DNA from: Paenibacillus sp. VTT E-133291
GTDB lineage: Bacteria; Bacillota; Bacilli; Paenibacillales; Paenibacillaceae
Assembly: GCF_002264395.1 (NCBI RefSeq)
Contig: NZ_NFVA01000027.1
Span: 1 to 64,000, forward strand
Length of the DNA: 64,000 nt
Direction: 5' to 3'
Shown: piece by piece, positions 26,204-35,377 of the stretch
Layout of the letters: every line of letters begins with the position of its first letter
Position numbering within the stretch: the first letter of the stretch is position 1
Notes under the pieces: generated by a model
Told to the model about the DNA's origin: nothing
Seen by the model: only the letters and a program-made list of their open reading frames with translations
The model's database searches: none
Translations under genes and position numbers: made by a program

Positions 26204-26880
26204 TGGTAGAGGAGATGAGGAATTCAGTGGAAAGACATATTCTAGTTATATTACCGCATCCGGATGACGAAGCCTTCGGTATCTCTGGAACGCTTGCTAA
26301 GCATGTGCAAAACGGCACCCAAGTCACCTACGCTTGTCTGACACTGGGAGAGATGGGCCGGAATATGGGCGTTCCGCCATTTGCAAACCGGGTAACCCTC
26401 CCACAGATACGTAAGAAAGAGCTGGAAGAATCCTGCCGAGCGATTGGAATACAGGATTTGAGAATGCTTGGTTTCCACGATAAGACGATTGAATTTGAGG
26501 ATCAAGCGCTGCTAGATAGCCACATTGATGCGCTTCTGAAGGAGCTTAATCCCTCACTGATCCTTACCTTCTATCCGGGGTACAGCGTTCATCCCGATCA
26601 TGATGCTACCGGAGCTGCGGTGGTTCGAACCGTTCGAAGACTGCCTAAGGCAGAAAGACCACCTGTGCACTGCATAGCTTTTGCCAATAATATTGAAGAG
26701 ATTGGAAAGCCTCAGGTCACCATTGATGTGAAAGATTTCCTGAAGCAAAAGATGGCGTCCATTCAGGCGCATAAATCCCAATTCCAAGCCGCTGAACTGT
26801 TAGGCAGCAAAACGCTAGAGGATAAAGAAATCCAAGATCGTTTTGGAACAGAGCATTTCTGGATCTATCCATTTGAATGA
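26203..26880 (+). CDS. bshB2: Bacillithiol biosynthesis deacetylase BshB2
   Basis: A 225-residue LmbE/PIG-L family zinc deacetylase. It removes the acetyl group from GlcNAc-malate in bacillithiol biosynthesis; B2 paralogues may also act as bacillithiol-S-conjugate amidases. The metal-binding motif PHPDDE lies at residues 18-23, with a second ligand group in YSVHPDHDATG. Coupling to yojF is the standard Bacillus arrangement. Presence of this pair implies that the host makes bacillithiol as its low-molecular-weight thiol. Confidence 0.92.
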   Translation: MVEEMRNSVERHILVILPHPDDEAFGISGTLAKHVQNGTQVTYACLTLGEMGRNMGVPPFANRVTLPQIRKKELEESCRAIGIQDLRMLGFHDKTIEFEDQALLDSHIDALLKELNPSLILTFYPGYSVHPDHDATGAAVVRTVRRLPKAERPPVHCIAFANNIEEIGKPQVTIDVKDFLKQKMASIQAHKSQFQAAELLGSKTLEDKEIQDRFGTEHFWIYPFE

Positions 26881-26885
26881 TATTA

Positions 26886-26915
26886 AGTCCGGGCATAAAC
26901 GCTCGGGCTTTTTCT
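26886..26915 (+). terminator. Terminator after bshB2
   Basis: AGTCCGGGC pairs with GCTCGGGCT (with wobble) around a short loop, followed by TTTTCTTT. Confidence 0.65.
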
Positions 26916-27050
26916 TTGGGACCCACTGCTGTGGGCATGCTTTATTTTTCTAATATAAGGCATGAATAGCTGTGTCTTTTTCGAATATATGGTAAGGTTT
27001 AGGAGGTCGATTAACCAAACCGGTTTCGTTAGGCCAGGAGGTGTATTCGT

Positions 27051-27647
27051 TTGAAAAAATCATATTTCAATCTCCTTTGTGGAATAGTCATTCTTTTGCT
27101 GGTATTCACTGCATGCAGTAAGGAAAGACCCAAGTATGCAGAGCTTTTCACACATGTGGAAGAGCATCGGGCTGTGTTCATGCAGCCGCGTGAAGAAGGG
27201 CTTGCTGCTTTGCAAATTGCGGATACTGTGGGTGAATACGATACAACCTTGGGTACAATTATGCAGGATGATATCTTATCCGTGAATCAAAAGGAATTTA
27301 TACAGCAGATTGTGGTAGATGTTAAGACCAATAAAATCATTGGTTATCGGGTAGGAACCGTTTTTCCCAGATCGGAAAGCGGCTATCAAAATGCGAGAGA
27401 ACTGGTGCGCGCTTTTCTGGAGCATTACAAACCTGTGGAAGATGAAGAGGCTGAAAAAGTCGAGAAATCAGTCCAAACGATTGACAGGATGGCTCTTCCG
27501 CTAAAGCCATTAACAGGCTCTATCGAAGAATCATGGTCATACGGCAAGGGCGAGGATAAATTGTATATAACCTATAGGATGTCGAACAGTTTTCAAGGTG
27601 ATGATGAATTGCCTTTGAACTTTTATTTCAGCTATGAGAGGGAGTAA
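27051..27647 (+). CDS. Putative lipoprotein of unknown function
   Basis: A 198-residue protein with a lipoprotein signal peptide: hydrophobic residues 8-20 and the lipobox VFTAC with Cys22 as the acylated residue. The mature part is polar, about 175 residues, with an acidic/basic stretch near 145 (EDEEAEKVEKS). I recognise no domain. TTG 27051 lies behind AGGAGGTG. It precedes a membrane glycosyltransferase by about 120 nt on the same strand; a functional link is unproven. Confidence 0.7.
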   Translation: MKKSYFNLLCGIVILLLVFTACSKERPKYAELFTHVEEHRAVFMQPREEGLAALQIADTVGEYDTTLGTIMQDDILSVNQKEFIQQIVVDVKTNKIIGYRVGTVFPRSESGYQNARELVRAFLEHYKPVEDEEAEKVEKSVQTIDRMALPLKPLTGSIEESWSYGKGEDKLYITYRMSNSFQGDDELPLNFYFSYERE

Positions 27648-27765
27648 GGAACGAAGAGATAAGATGTGATTTACAAAAAAATACACAAGGACTATTATAT
27701 TTCTATAGGTAATTATATCCTTTTTTTCCTAAACAATTGTTCGGACTAAATAACTGGAGGATCAA

Positions 27766-29139
27766 ATGAAAAAGCACGACAAAATCATTTCCTTCATCTT
27801 CATACTTGTTATGATGGTGACGGCTATTTACTGGGCCATTTCGACTCAGAGCTGGACCATGCTGGGCACCCTCGCTTCTGTGGTCTGTTTCGGGCTTTTT
27901 GCGCTATTGGGGCTCCGCACTATACCTGTATTGACGGATTTTCTTTTGACGAATCCAGCACCTGAAGTGACTTGGAAGAGTAAGGAGCAGGATAGAAGAC
28001 AGGCGTGGCTTTATATTATTGGATGGATATTGGCGAGTCGTATCCTGCTTATGCTCATCGGTTATGCATTTTTGATTATACAGGATGGTTATTCAGGTGG
28101 CCTGTTTAGCAAAATCGCCGAGACTTGGCATATTTCTGGGATCGATGCTTCAAGTTATCTGGGGATTGCCGAGAACTGGTACGTGACAGAGGGAGATCCA
28201 AAGTTCCATATTGTGTTTTTTCCTTTTCTCCCAAATCTAATTAAAGTAGTTCAGGTATTCGTAGGCAATTATCTTGTCGCTGGATTCATCGTTTCCAATA
28301 TCTCATCGATTGTCGCTGCATTGGTTGCTTATGAACTGGCAGCATTAGACATGCATCGAAAGAATGCCATGCGAGTTGTGAAGTATATTTTTATATTCCC
28401 TGCCGCGTTCTTTTTCTTCATTCCGATGACCGAATCTTTATTTCTAGCCCTATCGTTGATGTGTTTATATTTTGTGAGAAAAAAGGAATGGCTGATCGGG
28501 TGCTTATGCGGTGCACTTGCAGCATACACACGTTCTCCCGGAGTGCTTCTGATTGTACCGGTTGCGATTGAATTTGGACGGGATCTGATGGGCAACTATA
28601 AGCGATTAAGTAACAAAGCCTTTATACATAGAATCATCAGCGCCGTCAGTTTTCTCGCTATCATATCAATGGGCTTGCTGGCCTATCTGTTTATTAATTA
28701 TCATGTGACGGGAAATGCGTTTCAGTTCAGTATTTATCAGAGAGAGCATTGGTCTCAGCGGTTTTATCTCTTTTTTGATACGGTAAGATATCAGATAGAA
28801 TATGCTGTGGGCACCTTTAAGAGTGGAGATAGTCGTTCTTTTCTCGGCTTATGGCTGCCCAATTTAATCGCTATATTCTCAGCACTTATTATCATGTTCT
28901 TGGGTGCAAAAAAGATACGACCTTCATACACCGCTTATTTCATCGTGTATTTTGCGTTCGTAGTGGGAGCTACCTGGCTGCTGTCAGCCCCGCGGTATTT
29001 GCTTGTTGCATTTCCACTAGCTTTTGCTGCTGTTGCGCTCACTGAAGAGAAATCAAAGGATGCTATCCTTACTGTAGTTTCTGTTGTGGGGAGTCTTTTG
29101 TATTTAGCGATGTTTGTGGCAGGATATCCAGTGTATTGA
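27766..29139 (+). CDS. PIG-V-like integral membrane glycosyltransferase
   Basis: A 457-residue polytopic protein with about 11-12 helices. The first extracytoplasmic loop carries GIDASSYLGIAENWY, and HIVFFPFLPNLIKVV follows, matching bacterial PIG-V/mannosyltransferase-like GT-C enzymes, in which an acidic residue in this loop is needed for transfer from polyprenyl-phosphate sugars. The acceptor is unknown; cell-envelope glycan or glycolipid is likely. It is preceded by GGAGG and lies between a lipoprotein gene and a LacI gene. Confidence 0.75.
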   Translation: MKKHDKIISFIFILVMMVTAIYWAISTQSWTMLGTLASVVCFGLFALLGLRTIPVLTDFLLTNPAPEVTWKSKEQDRRQAWLYIIGWILASRILLMLIGYAFLIIQDGYSGGLFSKIAETWHISGIDASSYLGIAENWYVTEGDPKFHIVFFPFLPNLIKVVQVFVGNYLVAGFIVSNISSIVAALVAYELAALDMHRKNAMRVVKYIFIFPAAFFFFIPMTESLFLALSLMCLYFVRKKEWLIGCLCGALAAYTRSPGVLLIVPVAIEFGRDLMGNYKRLSNKAFIHRIISAVSFLAIISMGLLAYLFINYHVTGNAFQFSIYQREHWSQRFYLFFDTVRYQIEYAVGTFKSGDSRSFLGLWLPNLIAIFSALIIMFLGAKKIRPSYTAYFIVYFAFVVGATWLLSAPRYLLVAFPLAFAAVALTEEKSKDAILTVVSVVGSLLYLAMFVAGYPVY

Positions 29140-29192
29140 GGACCCTTTCATTTTTTTATATTATAAGATAAAATGATTGAAACTGGTTTCAA
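29136..29192 (+). promoter_or_regulatory. Promoter and operator of the first lacI-type gene
   Basis: -35 TTGAGG (29136-29141), 17-nt spacer, -10 TATTAT (29159-29164). A LacI-type palindrome TTGAAACTGGTTTCAA (29177-29192) lies just after the start point, consistent with autorepression by a roadblock. Confidence 0.6.
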
Positions 29193-29222
29193 AAACTGTC
29201 CCTATCTGGAGTGAGTGTAGAA

Positions 29223-30215
29223 ATGGCAAATATTTTAGATGTGGCGCGTTTAGCAGGAGTGTCTAAGACGACCGTATCCCGAGTAATAAATAACTATCCT
29301 CATATTTCAGCAGATAAAAGAGAATTGGTATTAAAAGCAATGGAAGAGCTTGAATATACACCAAATCTCTCGGCAAGAAGATTAAGAGGACAAGTGACAA
29401 CAACGATAGCTGTCGTAGTTCCTAGAATTGTGAATCCTTTTTTCTCCTACTTAGTTGATTCCATAGAGAAGGTTGGTTACAGAAACGGCTACCAAACCTT
29501 GATATGCCAGACTAATGAGGATAAGGAGAGAGAGTTAACCTATCTAAATTTGTTGAAGACCAAACAAGCGGACGGTATCATCATGGCATCTATTGAGAAT
29601 GATTGGGAAGTCATTGAACCATACACTGAATTTGGGCCTATTGTGTTATGTAATGAATATGTGAGTCATGCAAAAATTCCGATGATTCGGCTGGATCAAT
29701 TTAAAGGTACATACTTAGGAATCAAGCACCTAATTGAAAGAGGTCACCGTAAAATTGCTTACTGTACGGGAGGCCTGTTTACCGAGGTAGGAAAAGATAA
29801 GGACCGTAACCTAGGTTATCAAAAAGCATTGGAAGAGGCCGGGATTCAAGTGAATCCTAACTGGATTTTGGTCAACCAGCATACCATTGAAGATGGGAAA
29901 AGAGTAATGAAGCTCTTGCTTGAAATGAAGGATCGTCCAACCGCCGTGTTTACAGGCAGTGATGAAATTGCTGGTGGCTTGATGATGGCTGCAAAAAAGG
30001 AAGGGTTAAGTATCCCACGAGATCTGGCGATCATTGGATTCGATGACCAGCCCCTAGCTGAAATGCTTGATCCCGCATTAACGACTATACGGCAGCCTAT
30101 AGAGCAGATGGGGCGTAAAGCAGGGGAAGTTCTTATGGAGATGCTGGATGATTCCAATGTAGAGCCAGTTACTTATGAGCTTCCGGTTGAACTGGTAGTC
30201 CGAGAATCTACTTAA
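29223..30215 (+). CDS. LacI family regulator of the sucrose phosphorylase operon
   Basis: A 330-residue LacI/GalR repressor. The DNA-binding headpiece NILDVARLAGVSKTTVSRVINNY is followed by the hinge SARRLRG and a periplasmic-binding-protein-like sensor domain (IGFDDQPLAEMLDPALTTIRQP near the end). ATG 29223 follows GGAGTG. Palindromes of the same kind occur in its own promoter and at three sites upstream of the binding-protein gene at 30534, one covering the -35 box, so it should repress both units until an alpha-glucoside signal is present. Confidence 0.88.
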   Translation: MANILDVARLAGVSKTTVSRVINNYPHISADKRELVLKAMEELEYTPNLSARRLRGQVTTTIAVVVPRIVNPFFSYLVDSIEKVGYRNGYQTLICQTNEDKERELTYLNLLKTKQADGIIMASIENDWEVIEPYTEFGPIVLCNEYVSHAKIPMIRLDQFKGTYLGIKHLIERGHRKIAYCTGGLFTEVGKDKDRNLGYQKALEEAGIQVNPNWILVNQHTIEDGKRVMKLLLEMKDRPTAVFTGSDEIAGGLMMAAKKEGLSIPRDLAIIGFDDQPLAEMLDPALTTIRQPIEQMGRKAGEVLMEMLDDSNVEPVTYELPVELVVREST

Positions 30216-30222
30216 CACTGAT

Positions 30223-30254
30223 AAGCGAATTTGCAATGCAGACTCGCTTTTTTA
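30223..30254 (+). terminator. Terminator after the first lacI-type gene
   Basis: AAGCGA pairs with TCGCTT around an 11-15 nt loop, followed by TTTTAG. It separates the regulator from the transport operon. Confidence 0.65.
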
Positions 30255-30264
30255 GTTTTCTTTA

Positions 30265-30280
30265 TTGGTATCGATACCAT
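30265..30280. promoter_or_regulatory. LacI-type operator O1
   Basis: TGGTATCGATACCA is a perfect 14-bp palindrome with a central CG, the classical LacI/GalR operator form. Confidence 0.7.
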
Positions 30281-30364
30281 GTTTTGAGGATAATGAATTA
30301 ACTGGAATCACCTTGTTTTTCGGTGTTATTTTGAATTTTTTTTAAAACTTAGCTTTAAATTATA

Positions 30365-30393
30365 TTGAAACCGATACCAAGTGATGTTACAAT
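30365..30393 (+). promoter_or_regulatory. Operon promoter with overlapping LacI operator O2
   Basis: -35 TTGAAA (30365-30370), 17-nt spacer, -10 TACAAT (30388-30393). The operator TTGAAACCGATACCAA (30365-30380) overlaps the -35 box and shares half-sites with O1 and with the palindrome upstream of the lacI gene. Confidence 0.75.
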
Positions 30394-30455
30394 ACAGGCA
30401 AGAAAGCTTTCTAGGATATAAAGCAGCTAAATGAATGAAGGGATTTTTGAATTAA

Positions 30456-30469
30456 TGAAAACGGTATCA
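30456..30469. promoter_or_regulatory. LacI-type operator O3
   Basis: TGAAAACGGTATCA is a near-palindrome with the same half-sites, about 60 nt after the promoter and about 65 nt before the binding-protein start. It suits looping with O1 and O2. Confidence 0.5.
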
Positions 30470-30533
30470 ATCTGATGTTCAGACTTTTATAGGGGTCTAG
30501 CATATAAAAAAGCACAAAATGGAGGGGTTTTGT

Positions 30534-31829
30534 TTGAAAAAGATATCTGTTTTATTATTTGTTCTTTTGCTTGCTGTTTCATTGACAGCTTGTGGTGGAT
30601 CCGACGGAGCGGGATCAAGTCCGGCAGCGAACTCGAAGGATGAACAAGTCAGCATAATTATTACGAACGGAAAAGGTGAAATCGCTTCCCAATGGGAACT
30701 AGCAGCTAAAGATTTCATGGCAGCGAATCCGAATATCAAGGTTGAGGCTGTCTCTGGAGCTGTTGGTGATACCGTTAACTTGCTGGATAAACTTACGGCA
30801 TCCGGTAAAACGGTAACTATGGCGATGATGTCCCCCGATTCCATTGTGAACAAATATAAGGATTTCAGTATAGATCTTTCAGGTGAGAAATGGAATGAAG
30901 AAACGGTTTATGGCGTTAAAGACGCAGAGGGGAAAATTGCCGGCTTTCCATTCTCAATAGAAGGCTTCGGTCTCGTATATAACAAGAGTGTACTTGATAA
31001 GGCCGTTGGCGGCACTTTCGATCCGCATTCTATTAATACCCGTGACAAACTAAAAGAATTATTAGATCAAATTAAAGCTTCCGGTGTGAAATATCCGGTT
31101 GCCTATCAAACCGAAAACTGGTCTGTAGCGAACCATTACAGTACACAGTTTGTGAATCAGGCAGAAGATCCAAACACAATTGTAGATCAACTAAAAGCGG
31201 GAACATTCGATTTAGCAAGTAATAATATTTGGAATGGTTACTACGATACGATGGATCTACTGGTATCGAAAGAATATAACAAATATGGTGAACGTCCACT
31301 GGGCAAGTACTATGACGATGCGCATGTAAGTGTGGGTAAAGGGGAGTCAGCTATTCTGTTTAACGGAAACTGGGCCTATGATTCATTGCAAGCCGTTAGT
31401 GGAGAATCCTTCGGATTTATACCTGTTCCGGTAGATAACAATCCAGACAATCCGCTTAACAATAAGATTGCGGCAGGTCCAACTAATATCCTGGTCATTA
31501 ATAAAGCGGCAACGCCGGCTGAGCAAGAAGCAGCTAAGAAGTTCCTGAATTGGCTCGTATACGATGAAAAAGGTCAAGATTTTCTGGTGAATCAGTCACA
31601 AGTGGTCTCCGCTTTTAAGAACAACACTTTGAAAGTTAATAATCCACTCGGATCAGCGATTGCGGATGCTGTGGTAGCCGGCAATACGATGCCGTTCAGT
31701 TCAAACTATGTAAAGGTCGAAGATTGGGGTAACATTCTTGCACCGGATATTCAGAAATATATCGCTCAAAAAGAATCCCGTGCCGATCTTGCCAAAGCTA
31801 TTGAAACCTATTACAAAAGCCAAAAGTAA
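30534..31829 (+). CDS. Sugar ABC transporter substrate-binding lipoprotein
   Basis: A 431-residue family-1 (MalE-type) binding protein with a lipoprotein signal ending SLTAC. The mature N-terminus is Gly/Ser-rich; typical segments include ESAILFNGNWAYDSL and the C-terminal NKAATPAEQEAAKKFLNWL. TTG 30534 lies behind GGAGGGG. It binds an oligosaccharide or disaccharide outside the cell and hands it to the two permeases downstream. The sucrose phosphorylase and alpha-glucosidase in the same operon point to sucrose or a related alpha-glucoside. Confidence 0.88.
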   Translation: MKKISVLLFVLLLAVSLTACGGSDGAGSSPAANSKDEQVSIIITNGKGEIASQWELAAKDFMAANPNIKVEAVSGAVGDTVNLLDKLTASGKTVTMAMMSPDSIVNKYKDFSIDLSGEKWNEETVYGVKDAEGKIAGFPFSIEGFGLVYNKSVLDKAVGGTFDPHSINTRDKLKELLDQIKASGVKYPVAYQTENWSVANHYSTQFVNQAEDPNTIVDQLKAGTFDLASNNIWNGYYDTMDLLVSKEYNKYGERPLGKYYDDAHVSVGKGESAILFNGNWAYDSLQAVSGESFGFIPVPVDNNPDNPLNNKIAAGPTNILVINKAATPAEQEAAKKFLNWLVYDEKGQDFLVNQSQVVSAFKNNTLKVNNPLGSAIADAVVAGNTMPFSSNYVKVEDWGNILAPDIQKYIAQKESRADLAKAIETYYKSQK

Positions 31830-31849
31830 TTAATCATTTGCTGAATTGG

Positions 31850-31882
31850 GGAAGCGGGTTGGGTTCACTCTCGCCTGTTTCC
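31850..31882 (+). terminator. Intercistronic hairpin after the first binding protein
   Basis: GGAAGCGGG and CCTGTTTCC pair over 9 bp with two G-U wobbles and lack a T-run. It probably stabilises or partially terminates the transcript so that the binding protein is made in excess of the permeases. Confidence 0.5.
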
Positions 31883-31913
31883 TCCTTAAAGCGATTAGGG
31901 GTGTGCTAAACGT

Positions 31914-32798
31914 ATGATATCAGAAAAACGTCTGATCAAACGAATGGGCAACCAGTTGTTTTTTACCGGTCCCACGATCATATTCTTTACTATTGCAGTG
32001 TTGATTCCATTCGCATATGGATTATATCTCACCTTTACCAATATGACCTCTCCATTAAATCCGATAGAGTTCTCAGGTTTAGCTAACTATAAGACAGCAT
32101 TTACGGATTCCAAGTTTTGGGATTCTCTTTTATTGACCGTTAAGTTTGTTGTGACAACCGTTATTATCATTAATATTCTCGGTTTTATATTGGCTTATTT
32201 AGTGACTTCCGGAGTGAAGATGCAAAATTTCTTTCGAACCTCTCTGTTCACACCGAATCTGATTGGCGGCTTGATTTTGGGTTACATCTGGCAGTTTATA
32301 TTCGTACAAACTATGCCTTCTATTGGTGAGAAGTTCGGGATAGAGTGGCTGCGTTTAGGGTGGCTAGGGGATGAACATTTGGCTTTCTGGGCCATTGTTA
32401 TCGTGTCGATCTGGCAATCTGCGGGCTATATGATGATCATCTTTGTGGCTGGTTTAGTTAATGTGCCAAAGGATGTAGTGGAAGCAGCCACGATTGATGG
32501 CGCCAATGGATGGCAACGGTTGAGAAAAGTTACTTTACCGCTGATGGTCCCTTCCTTTGTAGTTACCATCTTTTTAACGCTGAAGAATGCCTTTATGGTT
32601 TACGACGTTAACTATTCTCTAACAGCAGGCGGACCCTATGATAGTACAACCATGGTATCGATGCATGTGGTGAAAAAGGCTTTTATCGAAAATAATTATG
32701 GTGTGGGTCAAGCGGAAGCCTTTGTGCTGTTTGCTATCGTTGCAATTGTTACGGGTCTGCAGGTTTATTTCAGTAAGAAATTGGAGGTTGCTGCATGA
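31914..32798 (+). CDS. Sugar ABC transporter permease, MalF type
   Basis: A 294-residue permease with six membrane helices. The EAA loop reads VVEAATIDGANGWQRLRKVTLP, the contact site for the ATPase. It pairs with the MalG-type permease that overlaps it by 4 nt and with the lipoprotein upstream. No ATPase gene is present in the operon. Confidence 0.9.
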   Translation: MISEKRLIKRMGNQLFFTGPTIIFFTIAVLIPFAYGLYLTFTNMTSPLNPIEFSGLANYKTAFTDSKFWDSLLLTVKFVVTTVIIINILGFILAYLVTSGVKMQNFFRTSLFTPNLIGGLILGYIWQFIFVQTMPSIGEKFGIEWLRLGWLGDEHLAFWAIVIVSIWQSAGYMMIIFVAGLVNVPKDVVEAATIDGANGWQRLRKVTLPLMVPSFVVTIFLTLKNAFMVYDVNYSLTAGGPYDSTTMVSMHVVKKAFIENNYGVGQAEAFVLFAIVAIVTGLQVYFSKKLEVAA

Positions 32799-33634
32799 TG
32801 AATGCTAGACGAAAAACTTCCGTGATTCTGACGTATTTATTTTTGGTTATGTTTTTCATCATTTTTGTTTTTCCGTTCTTTCTTATGATCGTCAATTCCT
32901 TCAAGAGTAATGGTCAAATTCTCGAAAGCCCTTTTTCACTGCCGACCAGCTTAAACTTTGGGCATTTTGCTGAAGTCATTGATAAAATGAATTTTTTTGT
33001 TTCCTTTAGAAATACAGTCGTAGTCACCTTCTTCAGTGTCCTGTTCATTGGTGTTTTTGCAGCAATGACCGCCTATTACATGGTGAGACATTCGACTAAA
33101 TTTAATAATGGTTTTTTTGCTCTAATGGTGGCTTCCATGATTATTCCGTTTCAGTCCATTATGATTCCCCTGATTTATATCTACGGGGCAAAGCTTCATT
33201 GGATCGACGCAGCGCCTATTCCATTATTGATTATTCTCTACATCGGCTTCGGAAGTGCGTTATCGGTATTTATGTACCATGGTTTTGTGAAGTCGATTCC
33301 ATATGAATTGGAAGAAGCGTCACTGCTCGATGGATGTAATCGTAGACAGACATTCTTCAAGATTGTACTGCCTATGTTAGCTCCAACATCGGTGACCATT
33401 GCGATTCTGAATGTGTTATGGATTTGGAATGATTATCTGCTGCCTTCACTGGTGTTGACTAAGGATAACCATTTTACTATGCCTATTAAGATGAAGGTGT
33501 TTAACGGAACGTATATGAATAACTGGGAGCTGTTGATACCGGCACTTCTGTTAACGATCCTGCCGATTCTTATTGCTTATTTGTTCGGTCAACGTTACAT
33601 CATAAGAGGCGTCAGCCAAGGCGCTATTAAATAA
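32795..33634 (+). CDS. Sugar ABC transporter permease, MalG type
   Basis: A 279-residue permease with six helices and the EAA loop ELEEASLLDGCNRRQTFFKI. ATG 32795 overlaps the MalF-type stop (ATGA) and has GGAGG 7 nt upstream. It completes the importer whose ATPase must come from elsewhere, as with MsmX in B. subtilis. Confidence 0.9.
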   Translation: MMNARRKTSVILTYLFLVMFFIIFVFPFFLMIVNSFKSNGQILESPFSLPTSLNFGHFAEVIDKMNFFVSFRNTVVVTFFSVLFIGVFAAMTAYYMVRHSTKFNNGFFALMVASMIIPFQSIMIPLIYIYGAKLHWIDAAPIPLLIILYIGFGSALSVFMYHGFVKSIPYELEEASLLDGCNRRQTFFKIVLPMLAPTSVTIAILNVLWIWNDYLLPSLVLTKDNHFTMPIKMKVFNGTYMNNWELLIPALLLTILPILIAYLFGQRYIIRGVSQGAIK

Positions 33635-33679
33635 GATAAAGAAAGCCCCAGACTCGGGTGCTGGAGGAAGTGTGGAGTT

Positions 33680-35362
33680 ATGGAGACTAGAAACAGCAGC
33701 TGGTGGAAAGAAAGTGTAGTTTATCAAATTTATCCCCGGAGTTTTCAGGATTCAAATGGAGATGGAGTAGGAGATTTGCGTGGAATCATCAACCGACTCG
33801 GGTATTTAAGGGATTTGGGCATCAATGTTATTTGGTTGTGTCCGGTCTACGATTCACCTAATGATGACAATGGGTATGACATTCGGGATTTCTATAAAAT
33901 TCAGGATGAGTTTGGAAGTATGGAAGATATGCTCGAATTGATTGCACAAGCGGAAGCGTACGGAATCCGTATGATCATGGATCTGGTAGCGAATCATACC
34001 TCGGATGAACATGCTTGGTTTATGGAGTCAAGAAGTTCTAAGGACAATCCAAAGCGAGACTGGTATATATGGAAGCCGGGGAACGATGGTCAGGAGCCTA
34101 CCAACTGGGAATCGAATTTTGGAGGTTCAGCTTGGGAATATGACGAGACCTCAGAGGAATACTATTTACATTGTTTCTCTAAGAAACAACCGGATCTCAA
34201 TTGGGAGAATCCCGAAGTTCGCCAAAGCATCTTTTCCATGATGGATTGGTGGATTGACAGGGGAATAGCCGGATTTCGCATTGATGCGATCACATTTATT
34301 AAAAAGAATCAGCAATTTCCGCACCTTAAGTCTGAAGACGACCGCCGCTATGTTCCTCTGGCTGAAGCTTGTTTGAATCAATCCGGAATTTTGGATTTTC
34401 TTCACGAGATGAAACAGGAGGTTCTTGAACCCCGCAATGTGATGACGGTTGCGGAAGCTCCTGGGGTTCCGATAGAGCAAATTCATGAATATGTAGATGA
34501 GCAGAACGGCGTCTTTAATATGATATTTCAATTTGATCATGTAGATCTGGATGCCAAGCCAATGGCTAAAGGAATCTATCATCCTTGGAAGCTGACTGAA
34601 TTTAAGCACGCAGTATCTAAATGGCAGCTTGAGACAGCTAATAAGGGCTGGATGGCACTTTTTATGGAGAATCATGATCATGTACGTTCGGTTTCAAAAT
34701 TCGGTAACGACGGGATATACCATAAAGACTCAGCTAAAATGCTGGCTGCCTATTATTTCTTCATGCGAGGAACACCTTTTATTTATCAAGGACAAGAGAT
34801 TGGAATGACCAATTATTTCATGGCTTCAATTGAAGAGTATAGAGATATTGAGAGCTTAAATTATCACCGTAATGAAACTGCACGGGGTAGGTCTGAGGCA
34901 GATATCCTGAACTATTTAGCGATCAGAAGCAGGGATCAGGGCCGCACACCGATGCAATGGAGTTCAGAACCTATGGCCGGATTTACGAATGGGGAGCCAT
35001 GGATTAATGTGAATCCGAATTACTCATCGATTAATGTGGAGGACGAGCTACAAGACGATAATTCTATCCTTCATTTTTATCGGGAATTAATCAAGCTGAG
35101 ACGGGACAATAAAGCGTTAATTTATGGTGATTATCATGAGATTTATGTGGACTCGAATGAGCTAGGCGGATATGTTCGAACTTACGGGAATGAGTGTTGG
35201 ACGGTAATCTGTAATTTTACGGATCAAACCATTCCGTTAACTGATCCTCTTGCAGGCCATGTTGTACTGTCTAACCTTAATAATCATGATAAGGGTCTGT
35301 TGAGGCCTTATGAGGCATTGATCTGCAAAGGGGAAAAGAGTGCAGATGCAGCCGAAATCTAA
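33680..35362 (+). CDS. GH13 alpha-glucosidase (oligo-1,6-glucosidase type)
   Basis: A 560-residue cytoplasmic GH13 enzyme of the alpha-glucosidase/oligo-1,6-glucosidase/trehalulose-hydrolase group. Region I is DLVANHTS, the nucleophile is Asp202 in GFRIDAI, the acid/base Glu259 in TVAEAPG, and the transition-state Asp333 in MENHDH. An N-terminal SVVYQIYPRSFQDSNGDGVGDL and calcium-site-like DSNGDGVGD are typical. It should hydrolyse imported alpha-glucosides such as isomaltose, isomaltulose or sucrose. It lies in the operon between the permeases and sucrose phosphorylase. Confidence 0.9.
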   Translation: METRNSSWWKESVVYQIYPRSFQDSNGDGVGDLRGIINRLGYLRDLGINVIWLCPVYDSPNDDNGYDIRDFYKIQDEFGSMEDMLELIAQAEAYGIRMIMDLVANHTSDEHAWFMESRSSKDNPKRDWYIWKPGNDGQEPTNWESNFGGSAWEYDETSEEYYLHCFSKKQPDLNWENPEVRQSIFSMMDWWIDRGIAGFRIDAITFIKKNQQFPHLKSEDDRRYVPLAEACLNQSGILDFLHEMKQEVLEPRNVMTVAEAPGVPIEQIHEYVDEQNGVFNMIFQFDHVDLDAKPMAKGIYHPWKLTEFKHAVSKWQLETANKGWMALFMENHDHVRSVSKFGNDGIYHKDSAKMLAAYYFFMRGTPFIYQGQEIGMTNYFMASIEEYRDIESLNYHRNETARGRSEADILNYLAIRSRDQGRTPMQWSSEPMAGFTNGEPWINVNPNYSSINVEDELQDDNSILHFYRELIKLRRDNKALIYGDYHEIYVDSNELGGYVRTYGNECWTVICNFTDQTIPLTDPLAGHVVLSNLNNHDKGLLRPYEALICKGEKSADAAEI

Positions 35363-35377
35363 ATAGGGGGATTTATG

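Noticed and set aside
30401..30412. AGAAAGCTTTCT perfect palindrome
   Set aside because: Short and A/T-rich, it lacks the half-site sequence of the nearby LacI operators; probably chance, though it lies close to the transcription start.
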